Source: JBEINZ01 sp040377825 (GTDB lineage Bacteria; Pseudomonadota; Alphaproteobacteria; Rhizobiales; Ancalomicrobiaceae). From it: 32,210 nt of DNA. Under the pieces are notes generated by a model. The model had not been told where the DNA came from and made no database searches. It worked only from the letters and a program-made list of their open reading frames with translations. Shown here in pieces: positions 17,703 to 24,779 of the stretch. A program made the translations under genes and the position numbers. The stretch covers positions 1 to 32,210 of the forward strand of contig JBEINZ010000008.1 of assembly GCA_040377825.1 (NCBI GenBank), in the 5' to 3' direction. The stretch's first letter is position 1. Each line of letters opens with the position of its first letter.

Positions 17703-18553
17703 TCCTTGGTCGCTCCGAGCGTCAGGCCGGCGATGAAATGGCGTTGCATCAGGAAGAAAATCAGAACCGGCGGGATCGCCGCAATGATCGAGCCGGCCGA
17801 GATCAATTGCCAGGAGGCAAGCCACATCCCCTTCAGCGATTGCAGGCCCGCGGTAATCGGGCGGACGTCGTCGGACTGCACCAGCACCAGCGACCAGAAA
17901 TAGTCGTTCCAAATGAAGGTGAAGACCAAGACCGAGAGCGCGGCGATAGCGGGCCTCACCAAGGGCAGCACGATGTGGCGGAAGATCTGAAGCTCGCTCA
18001 GGCCTTCGAGCCGCGCGGCCTCGATGAGCGCATCCGGCAGCTGCTTGATGAAGTTGCGCATGAAGAGCGTGCAAAAGCCGGTTTGGAACGCCACATGGAA
18101 GACGACGAGCGCCCAGATCGTGTCATAGAGCGGGATCGTTTCGATCATCAGGGTCCTGACGGGGATCATCAGGATCTGGAATGGCACGAAGTTTCCGGCG
18201 ATGAAGATCGAAAAGAGCAACAGATTGCCGCGGAAATTGAACTTGGCGAGCGCATAGCCGGCCATGCACGACATGGCCAGCGCGCCGGCCACCGCCGGCA
18301 CGGTGATCATGACGCTGTTCAACAGAAACTGCGCCATCGGAGACTGGGTGAAGGCCTCGATGTAGTTGTCGGGGAACCGGATCTTATCCGGCCAGCCCCA
18401 GAAGTTGCCACGGTTCAAGTCCTCGATTGAGCGGACCGAGGTGATGGCGACCGCAAACAACGGCAGCAGCCAGATCATCAGGGAGATCGGCACCGCGACC
18501 TTGTAGGCGATCCGAACGGGAAACGACGTCTTGGCGATCGGGGTCGGAAACAT
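17699..18553 (-). CDS. Sugar ABC transporter permease (MalG/LacG type, CUT1)
   Basis: A 284-residue permease with about six membrane helices and the EAA loop EAARLEGLSELQIFRHIVLPLVRPA around residues 186–210. The C-terminal half shows FTFIWNDYFWSLVLVQSDDVRP, characteristic of the MalG side of CUT1 importers. It is coupled to the alpha-galactosidase by a 4-bp overlap and begins 9 nt after the partner permease. Function: half of the inner-membrane channel for the sugar delivered by the binding protein encoded at the head of the operon. Confidence 0.95.
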   Translation of the reverse strand: MFPTPIAKTSFPVRIAYKVAVPISLMIWLLPLFAVAITSVRSIEDLNRGNFWGWPDKIRFPDNYIEAFTQSPMAQFLLNSVMITVPAVAGALAMSCMAGYALAKFNFRGNLLLFSIFIAGNFVPFQILMIPVRTLMIETIPLYDTIWALVVFHVAFQTGFCTLFMRNFIKQLPDALIEAARLEGLSELQIFRHIVLPLVRPAIAALSVLVFTFIWNDYFWSLVLVQSDDVRPITAGLQSLKGMWLASWQLISAGSIIAAIPPVLIFFLMQRHFIAGLTLGATKE

Positions 18554-18562
18554 GGCTTCTCC

Positions 18563-19498
18563 CTAACGCGCTTCGCGCTTCAGCATGCGCCAGAGGAAAA
18601 AGGCGATGTAGACGTCCATGACGAGGAACAGGACGGTCGCGATCGCCGCTCCGTAGCCGTAGCGGAAGGCCAGGAAGGTTTGCTCGTACATGTAATAGGC
18701 AAGCACGGTCGATGAGTTGTAGGGACCGCCGAGCGTCATGATCGCAATCAGATCGAACGAGCGCAGCGCGCCGACAACCGAAACCACGATGGCGATGAAG
18801 GTCGCCGGCCGCAATTGCGGGATGATGATGTGGCGCAACAGCCGCCAGCCCTTGGCGCCGTCCATCCGCGCGGCCTCGATCAGCTCCGGATTGATGGCGG
18901 TCAAGCCCGTCAGGTAGAGGATCATGCAATAGGCGGTCTGCGGCCAAAGGCCGGCGAGAATGACCGCGAAGGTCGCCCAGGTCTCGCTTTCCAAAAGCGC
19001 GACATGCGGAATGCCCAGGACATCGAAAATTGTGTTCAACAGCCCGAACTGGGCGTTCATGAACCAGGAAAAGACCAGACCGACAACGACTTGGCTGATC
19101 ACGAAGGGGAAGAAAAACAGTGACTTGACCAGCCGCATGCCGAACATGGTCTGGTTCAGGAACAACGCCACGGCAAGCCCGAACGCCGGGCAGAGCATGA
19201 AGGCGACGAGCCACCAAGCATTGTTTCGGATCGCCGTCCAAAAGACTGGGTCCTCGAACAGCTCGATGTAGTTTCCGAAGCCGACGAATCGCGGCGTCTT
19301 GATGCCGTCCCAGTCATGCAGCGACAGCCATAGACTGTCGAAGATCGGGTAGAGCACAAAGACCGAGAAAAAGATCGCGGCCGGCGTCAGGAGGATCAGC
19401 GGCGTCAAGACCATCTGATTGCGGCGCCACCACGTGTCCGGAACGACCGGCCGCCAACGCGGCGCGGCACGATCGAGACCAACGACATCGGCAGCCAT
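18563..19498 (-). CDS. Sugar ABC transporter permease (MalF/LacF type, CUT1)
   Basis: A 311-residue permease. After a short polar N-terminus, the first helix lies near residues 30–52, with the MalF-type FDSLWLSLHDWDG after it. The EAA loop EAARMDGAKGWRLLRHIIIPQLRPATF lies in the second half. The ATG at 19498 has GGAGGA about 8 nt upstream; a longer frame starting at 19630 would run through the intercistronic hairpin and is not preferred. It partners the MalG-type permease nine bases downstream. Confidence 0.95.
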   Translation of the reverse strand: MAADVVGLDRAAPRWRPVVPDTWWRRNQMVLTPLILLTPAAIFFSVFVLYPIFDSLWLSLHDWDGIKTPRFVGFGNYIELFEDPVFWTAIRNNAWWLVAFMLCPAFGLAVALFLNQTMFGMRLVKSLFFFPFVISQVVVGLVFSWFMNAQFGLLNTIFDVLGIPHVALLESETWATFAVILAGLWPQTAYCMILYLTGLTAINPELIEAARMDGAKGWRLLRHIIIPQLRPATFIAIVVSVVGALRSFDLIAIMTLGGPYNSSTVLAYYMYEQTFLAFRYGYGAAIATVLFLVMDVYIAFFLWRMLKREAR

Positions 19499-19612
19499 GA
19501 GGCCATCCTCCCAGAATCCGGATGCGTATTCCGGCCAAAAAGCGGCGTCGCCGGGCGAAGGCAATGAATTCGAAAATCGCGACGGCGGTCTATCGGTCCA
19601 AAGACAGGAAAA

Positions 19613-19642
19613 GGCCCGGATCCGACTCATCGGATCCGGGCC
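19613..19642 (-). terminator. Strong intercistronic hairpin after the binding-protein gene (attenuator)
   Basis: A perfect 13-bp stem GGCCCGGATCCGA/TCGGATCCGGGCC with a four-base loop, starting nine bases after the binding-protein stop and followed on the minus strand by TTTTCC. In many sugar ABC operons a hairpin at this place stabilises the binding-protein message or terminates part of the transcripts, so the binding protein is made in excess. The effect here is inferred. Confidence 0.75.
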
Positions 19643-19651
19643 AATTGGGCG

Positions 19652-20887
19652 TCAGTTCGCGCCGTAGATGCGCTTACGGGCACGCTCGATGTCGTCAATC
19701 ACCTTGTCGGCGCGATCAGGGTTGATCATGAACTCCTGGAAGCCTTTCATGCCGACCGTGGCGAGGTCCTCGGACGTATCGCGATCGAAGAACTGGGCGA
19801 TGCCGGTGGCCTTGCCGAGCAATTCCTTGCCCTGACGCAGGAAGCGGTCGTCGGCGACGGCGGCCTTGGAGTTGATCGGAACCTGCAAGAGCGCCTTGTT
19901 GATCGATTCCTGCACATCGGCGCGGGCGACGAAGGCGAGGAACTTCTTGGCGTCTTCTTTATTCTTCGCCTTTGCCGGGATGTGGATCGAATCCATCGGC
20001 GCGTCCTCGTTGAGGTCGTTGCCCGGATTGATCGACGGGAAGGCGAAGAAGTCCATGTCGTTGGCGATGTCCTTGGGGAAGTTCGGCGTGATGAAGTTGC
20101 CGATCAGCATCATCGCGGACTTGCCTTGATAAAGCAGCGCCTGGCTTTCCTGCCACGACACAGAGGCGTGGTTCTTCACGAAGCAGCCCTTGTCGAGCAG
20201 TTCCTTCCACTTGGCGAAGACGGCCTTCACGCGGTCGTCCGTATAGGACACCTTGCCGCCCATGAGACTCATGTGGAAATCGATGCCATTGGTGCGCATG
20301 TTGAGGTAGTCAAACCAGCCGGCGGTCGGCCACAGGTCCTTGGAGCCGATCGCGATCGGGTCAACACCCGAGGCCTTGATCTTCTCGCAAGCCGCGGTGA
20401 ATTCGGCCCAGGTCTTCGGAGCAGCGGTCACGCCGGCCTTGGCGAACAGGTCTTTGCGATAGTAAACACCCCAATGATAGTAGGTATAGGGCATGCCGTA
20501 CTGCTTGCCCTTATCGGTCACGAGGCCAACGGCGACCTTGCCGAGTTCGTCCTTCACGGTCGCGGTATAGACATCGGACACGTCCTCGAGCAGACCCGGC
20601 TCGGAAAACTGCTTCATACGGGTGCCGACGTACCAATAGACAACGTCGGGCGAGGCCGAAGTCAGCCAATTGCGGATCGACTTCTTGTAGCTTTCGTGGT
20701 CGTAAACGTTGAACTTAACGTCGACCGAAGGATTCTCTTTCTTGAACTGCTCGATGACGACTTCCCAGGCCTTGCGCGGCGCCGGGTCCGACGTATCGGC
20801 GTTGATGACAAGCGTACCGGCAAAGGCGGCAGAGGCAGATAGAACGACGGCGACAAGCGCGCCACCGATGGCTCGCGTAAAGACCAT
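19652..20887 (-). CDS. Sugar ABC transporter substrate-binding protein, family 1 (CUT1)
   Basis: A 411-residue family 1 binding protein. The signal peptide spans residues 1–23 (MVFTRAIGGALVAVVLSASA, cut after AFA). The mature protein begins GTLVINADTSDPAPRKAWE and shows VIEQFKKENPSVDVKF, WLTSASPDVVYWYVG and YHWGVYYRKDLFAKAG, typical of sugar-binding members. The ATG at 20887 is preceded by GGGAGG at 5–6 nt; the frame is open back to 20992, but that part lies in the leader region. It is the first gene of the galactoside operon. The ligand is inferred as a galactoside only from the two galactosidases encoded downstream. Confidence 0.95.
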   Translation of the reverse strand: MVFTRAIGGALVAVVLSASAAFAGTLVINADTSDPAPRKAWEVVIEQFKKENPSVDVKFNVYDHESYKKSIRNWLTSASPDVVYWYVGTRMKQFSEPGLLEDVSDVYTATVKDELGKVAVGLVTDKGKQYGMPYTYYHWGVYYRKDLFAKAGVTAAPKTWAEFTAACEKIKASGVDPIAIGSKDLWPTAGWFDYLNMRTNGIDFHMSLMGGKVSYTDDRVKAVFAKWKELLDKGCFVKNHASVSWQESQALLYQGKSAMMLIGNFITPNFPKDIANDMDFFAFPSINPGNDLNEDAPMDSIHIPAKAKNKEDAKKFLAFVARADVQESINKALLQVPINSKAAVADDRFLRQGKELLGKATGIAQFFDRDTSEDLATVGMKGFQEFMINPDRADKVIDDIERARKRIYGAN

Positions 20888-21077
20888 GATATCCTCCCAA
20901 AATGGAGCCGCTGGCGTGCGGCCCTCGTTCGCTGATCGGGGAGGCGCGGGTCGCGCCCCGCACCCAACCAGATGGCGAACGATCTTGCCCATGGTTTTTC
21001 CGGGCTTTCTTCCTACGTTTGTAAAATTGCCTCCGGGATCCTAAGGTCCGTGCCGATTCCAGGTGGAGCCATTGCGA
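20888..21077. promoter_or_regulatory. Divergent control region between the galactoside operon and its AraC regulator
   Basis: 190 nt between two start codons. It contains an 8-bp inverted repeat TCGTTCGC (20925–20932) / GCGAACGA (20975–20982). Between its arms is a GC-rich hairpin GGCGCG-GGT-CGCGCC (20943–20957) flanked by CGGGG/CCG, which would sit in the 5' leader of the binding-protein message. An AraC-type activator would be expected to bind near here. I see no clear –35/–10 pair. Confidence 0.45.
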
Positions 21078-21977
21078 ATGACGAGCGTGATTTTTGATGA
21101 CCATCGATTTTGCGCCGGTCGTGAACTGGATGTGAAGCGCATGCCCGAGCCTCACACCCACAGCCAGATCGAGCTGAACTATCTGCTTGCGGGCCACATG
21201 ACGTATCTTTTCAATGGCCGCGCGGCCCGGATTGAGGCCGGGCGCTTGGCGCTCTTTTGGGGCACGATTCCGCATCAGGTGATCGATAAGGCCGAGCACA
21301 CGACATTCGTTTGTCTCTATGTCCCGATTTCAATTTTTCTGGGCATTCCACTATCCGAACGCTTCCGCGGCATGATCCTGCAAGGCGCGCTGATCGAGGC
21401 GGACCGCATCCTGGAGACCGACTTGAGCGTCTTCTCTCGTTGGCGAGAGGAGTTGCTTCGCGCCGACGATCGAATCGAGCGGATCGTGCGCGACGAGCTT
21501 TCCGCCCGGATCCGGCGGATCGACCTTGATGGGTGGTCGGATGTATCAGCATCCGGGGCATCCCCCGCCGCGCGCGGTACGCGGGGGAGCGCACGTCGGC
21601 TTGACCAGGTCGAACGAATGACTCGGTTCATTTCCGACCACGCCGGCACCGCGTTGACGATCTCGCGGATCGCCGAGGAAGTCGAGCTGCACCCGAACTA
21701 TGCCATGACGCTTTTTCGCGACACACTCGGCATGACAATCTCGCAATATCTCATCCGGCAGCGGCTGCAGAGCGCGCAAGCGCTGCTGCTTGGCACCGAC
21801 GGCGACATTACGTCGATCGCATTTGAAAGCGGCTTCGGATCGGTAAGCCGATTCTACGATGCGTTTGGTTCGAAATTCGGCATGACGCCGCGGGAGTATC
21901 GGCTGAGGTTTCGAAATGCCGCCGCTGACAGAGCCCCAACTCGAGTTGTTGCGACTGAAATAACAGACAAGGCATGA
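21078..21977 (+). CDS. AraC-family transcriptional regulator
   Basis: About 299 residues. The N-terminal cupin-like sensing domain includes HTHSQIELNYLLAGHMTYLFNG and WGTIPHQVID (about residues 30–75). After a linker, the C-terminal double helix-turn-helix runs from about 190 to the end: LTISRIAEEVELHPNYAMTLF, then ITSIAFESGFGSVSRFYDAF and the closing FGMTPREYRLRF. I chose ATG 21078 because AGGTGGAG lies nine bases before it; GTG 21063 is the alternative. It is divergent from the galactoside operon and probably its regulator, with the sugar as effector. The linker (residues about 158–172, Ser/Ala/Gly/Arg-rich) is encoded by a palindrome. Confidence 0.93.
   Translation: MTSVIFDDHRFCAGRELDVKRMPEPHTHSQIELNYLLAGHMTYLFNGRAARIEAGRLALFWGTIPHQVIDKAEHTTFVCLYVPISIFLGIPLSERFRGMILQGALIEADRILETDLSVFSRWREELLRADDRIERIVRDELSARIRRIDLDGWSDVSASGASPAARGTRGSARRLDQVERMTRFISDHAGTALTISRIAEEVELHPNYAMTLFRDTLGMTISQYLIRQRLQSAQALLLGTDGDITSIAFESGFGSVSRFYDAFGSKFGMTPREYRLRFRNAAADRAPTRVVATEITDKA
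21561..21588. repeat. GC-rich palindrome inside the araC-type gene
   Basis: TCCCCCGC (21561–21568) pairs with GCGGGGGA (21581–21588) around a 12-base loop. It falls exactly in the low-complexity linker between the sensing and DNA-binding domains, with the frame kept. It may be an inserted REP-like hairpin. Confidence 0.5.
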
Positions 21978-22085
21978 GTAAACATAAATTACAACATATT
22001 CATCCAACAAGATAGGTGAAGACTGTTTTCAGCGGTTTCCTTTACTCTCGCTTAATCAACAAAAACTGTATCAATATTAAATTAC

Positions 22086-22140
22086 TATAATCACCCTATT
22101 CTCACCCATGGCTCAAGAATTTCTGCTTGAATTCTAAGCC
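22086..22140 (+). promoter_or_regulatory. Candidate –10 box and leader inverted repeat before the EAL-protein gene
   Basis: The 212-nt gap after the araC-type gene is strikingly AT-rich for this window. TATAAT occurs at 22086–22091, though no good –35 is seen 17 nt upstream. Downstream lies an inverted repeat GGCT-CA-AGAATT / AATTCT-A-AGCC (22110–22121 and 22130–22140, loop TCTGCTTG) that could be an operator or a leader hairpin. The gene's ATG at 22190 lacks an obvious ribosome-binding site. Confidence 0.35.
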
Positions 22141-22189
22141 CACTTGAAAAGATGATGGAGTCGTTCGTTCATGCAAGCCGATTGGCCAA

Positions 22190-24016
22190 ATGACATCTCT
22201 ATTGCAAACCAATCCTACTGCGAAAACTGACGCTCCCACCAACGGGGTTGCGTCTTCGGACGCGTCCTTATTGGGACGGTCGGTCAATCCCCATGGCGAT
22301 GACGTTCTGAGCGAGCTGATAGCGGGCGCGTCCATCGCCATCGCTTTGTCCGATCTTACCGGCGTGATCGCGAGCGGTAACGCGGCGTTCCTCGCCTTTG
22401 CGGGGCTTGTGGGAGGTGGCGGGCCTAAAAGGCTGCAGGACTTGGTTTGCGGCGAGGACCAAGTCGTTTTGGAACGCATGCTGACAATTGCTCGGCATGA
22501 AGGATGTTACGGGCCCATCAGCCTTCGCCTCTTGGAGCAGCCCAACGCAACCGTATTGCATGTGCGTATTCAGGGCTTCGTGGTCATCGGCCGGGATGGC
22601 GCGCGCCTTTGGTCAATCGTGTCGGACGGTGTCCAATCAGCGGAACCCTTAGGGCACGTAGCGCGGGTCGAACAAGCCACGCCTGAGACCGTTGCCGGCG
22701 TCGACGGATTGCCATTGGGCAATCCTCTCGGATTGGGGCTAGAGAAGGCGATCGAGAACGCGTCGACCGAACGGCGGAAGCTCGCCCTGGTTTTGATCCA
22801 CCTGAACGGCTTCGACCTCGTCAGCGACACACTCGGCGCGGCGGTCGGAGACGCCGTCTTCAAGGAAGTTGGCAAGCGGTTGAAACGCAACGTCCGCAGC
22901 CGAGATTTCGTGGCTCGCGTCAGCGCCAACAGCTTCGGACTGGTAATGTCGAACCTTCAACGCAGATCCGATGTGGAGACAATGTCGGCAAGGCTTATTG
23001 ACGCCATATCAGCGGCAATGCCTGCCCCGGCCGACGGGATTCGTCTCGGGGCCCATATTGGGGTCAGTCTTTACCCCGAACACGGCAAGTCCGCAAAGGC
23101 GTTGGCCTGGGCGGCCGACATTGCCTTGCGCACCGCCAAGGGCTCCGACCGCAATAAACCGTATGTTTTCGATCCCTCGATGGTGAACGAGGCCAAGAAG
23201 CGGTTCAATGCGGTCACAACCTTGCAGGCGGCGATCGCGGAGAACCGTATCGTCCCGGTTTATCAACGCATCGTGGACCTGAAGACCGAAACGACGGCGG
23301 CGTTTGAGGTCTTGTTGCGCGTGCGCGACGATGATGGCGGCCTGCTGCCTCCGAGCTTGCCGATGCTCGCCGAACCGGCGCTGCGACGCGCGATTGACGA
23401 CTATATGTTTAGCCTTGTGGTGGACCAGATGGCGGGTTGGATCGCGAGCGGGATCGCTCCGCCGCATGTGTCCGTCAATTTGAGCGGACCGGCACTGTGG
23501 GATGCCATGAGCGCGGGTCGGTTGTCCGCCGCGCTGGGCGAGAGGTCGGTGCCGCCCGATCGTATCTGCATTGAGATCACGGAGAACCTCTTTCTGGGAG
23601 CAGACACCGAGCGCACAACGTCGGTCATGCTTGGGTTGTGTCGCGAAGGTTTCCGTTTTGCGCTCGATGATTTCGGCACGGGTCACGCCTCGTTAACTCA
23701 TTTGAAGGCATTGCCGATCAGCGAAGTCAAAATCGATCGAACCTTTATCAATGATATCGAAACGAACCCGCGAAGCAGCTCGATCGTGACGTCCCTGATC
23801 GATCTGTGCCATTCGCTCGGTAAATCCGTCGTGGCGGAAGGAATCGAATCGCGGCGACAGAAGTCCATTCTGACCAACCTCGGATGCGATTTCGGTCAAG
23901 GTTTTCTGCTTGGCCATCCATTCGAGGCGGCGGAGGCTGAAGCGCATTTGACGCGCGAAGCCAGTCGTCGGGCACGAACGATCCGACACGCATCCCACAA
24001 CCCGCTCCGGCCGTAG
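22190..24016 (+). CDS. PAS-like / degenerate GGDEF / EAL protein, probable c-di-GMP phosphodiesterase
   Basis: A 608-residue protein without membrane segments. A PAS-like domain lies at about 40–150, a GGDEF-fold domain at about 175–330 and an EAL domain at about 345–585. The GGDEF signature is replaced by SANSF (245–249), so cyclase activity is not expected. The EAL motif reads EVL (373–375), but all catalytic positions I can map remain: E373, N430 (VNLSG), E465 (ITEN), D493–D494 (LDDFG), K514 (VKID), E550 (AEG) and Q570 (GQGF). It should therefore linearise c-di-GMP, with the GGDEF domain perhaps sensing GTP. No in-frame start exists upstream before a stop; the ribosome-binding site is poor. 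Confidence 0.9.
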   Translation: MTSLLQTNPTAKTDAPTNGVASSDASLLGRSVNPHGDDVLSELIAGASIAIALSDLTGVIASGNAAFLAFAGLVGGGGPKRLQDLVCGEDQVVLERMLTIARHEGCYGPISLRLLEQPNATVLHVRIQGFVVIGRDGARLWSIVSDGVQSAEPLGHVARVEQATPETVAGVDGLPLGNPLGLGLEKAIENASTERRKLALVLIHLNGFDLVSDTLGAAVGDAVFKEVGKRLKRNVRSRDFVARVSANSFGLVMSNLQRRSDVETMSARLIDAISAAMPAPADGIRLGAHIGVSLYPEHGKSAKALAWAADIALRTAKGSDRNKPYVFDPSMVNEAKKRFNAVTTLQAAIAENRIVPVYQRIVDLKTETTAAFEVLLRVRDDDGGLLPPSLPMLAEPALRRAIDDYMFSLVVDQMAGWIASGIAPPHVSVNLSGPALWDAMSAGRLSAALGERSVPPDRICIEITENLFLGADTERTTSVMLGLCREGFRFALDDFGTGHASLTHLKALPISEVKIDRTFINDIETNPRSSSIVTSLIDLCHSLGKSVVAEGIESRRQKSILTNLGCDFGQGFLLGHPFEAAEAEAHLTREASRRARTIRHASHNPLRP

Positions 24017-24068
24017 CCTAAATGCATGGGGCTTGTGCTCGCGTCGACGTCGCGCCACCTCTACGCTA

Positions 24069-24139
24069 GAGGATTTCCAGATCGGATGGTTACATCCGAT
24101 CGACAAGGAATTGCTCCAGAGTCATTACCTTGAGCCGGT
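24069..24139 (+). repeat. Two-hairpin intergenic repeat, copy 4 (hairpin B complete, hairpin A truncated)
   Basis: Hairpin B (24069–24116) has a perfect inner stem GATCGGATG/CATCCGATC; its outer stem carries two mismatches. The linker follows, then only the first eight bases of hairpin A (GAGCCGGT, 24132–24139) before similarity ends. It lies 53 nt after the EAL-protein stop and 41 nt before the TerB-like gene. Confidence 0.82.
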
Positions 24140-24179
24140 GGCACTAAACTTGGGCGCCTGGAATGGAGCGGAAGTACCT

Positions 24180-24653
24180 ATGTTTGACCGTCTGAAGCGC
24201 TTCTTCCAGGACGTGACCGGCGCCGAGCCGTTGGCGCGCGAACCCGTTGATGAGAGTCGTCTTGCCGTCGCTTCGCTCATGATCCACGTCATCGGGATTG
24301 ACGGTGCGATCGGTGACGCCGAGCGGCGGTGTTTTGAGCGCCTATTGGAAAAGCACTTCCAGCTCGATGAAGCGGCCGTCGACGAACTATCCGAAGCCGC
24401 GCGCCTCGCCGACTTGGAGGCCGTCGATCTTTATCGCTTCACCAGCATCTTGAAACGAAAAGTCGACTTGACCGGCCGGCTCGCGATCGTCGAGCTTCTG
24501 TGGGAAATGGTCTTTGCCGACGGCAAGGTTCACGAATTCGAGGACAATGTTGTCTGGCGGATTGCCGACCTGCTTGATATCGGTACGCGAGACCGCGTCC
24601 TCATCCGCAAGAAAGTTGAGGCCGACCACGCCGCGTACGACGATTCGGCTTGA
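24180..24653 (+). CDS. TerB-like (tellurite resistance protein B fold) protein
   Basis: 157 residues, mostly helical. It contains a duplicated acidic pattern typical of the TerB fold: GIDGAIGDAE (D41 to E48) and FADGKVHEFE (D114 to E121), each followed by a helix. In known members these acidic residues bind metal, and the domain is found in stress and membrane-associated complexes; the role of this stand-alone form is unknown. The ATG at 24180 is chosen because GGAAG lies five bases before it; the open frame to the left runs through repeat copy 4 and was rejected. It is not linked to the TerC-family gene at the left end. Confidence 0.82.
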   Translation: MFDRLKRFFQDVTGAEPLAREPVDESRLAVASLMIHVIGIDGAIGDAERRCFERLLEKHFQLDEAAVDELSEAARLADLEAVDLYRFTSILKRKVDLTGRLAIVELLWEMVFADGKVHEFEDNVVWRIADLLDIGTRDRVLIRKKVEADHAAYDDSA

Positions 24654-24779
24654 TCGCCGCCTTGCGTGCGCGTCATATTGTTTGGGTCAACAAGGCTGCC
24701 AGAACGCGACGTTTAAGCGAAACCGTTCTGACTACCTCAAACCCGATGGGTCCCCCTTGTTTTGGGAGCCTAGCCAGAC

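Noticed and set aside
17703..18074. Upstream extension of the alpha-galactosidase frame
   Set aside because: It lies inside the permease gene; the coupled ATG at 17702 matches the GH36 N-terminus.
18508..18522. Possible sixth copy of the repeat (GCGATCCGAACGGGA)
   Set aside because: Only about 14–15 bases match hairpin A, there is no second arm or hairpin B, and it lies in the coding sequence of the MalG-type permease.
1..24653. Tellurite resistance locus from TerC- and TerB-like genes
   Set aside because: The two genes are 23 kb apart, there are no terA/D/E/Z genes, and each family has broader roles in metal and stress biology.
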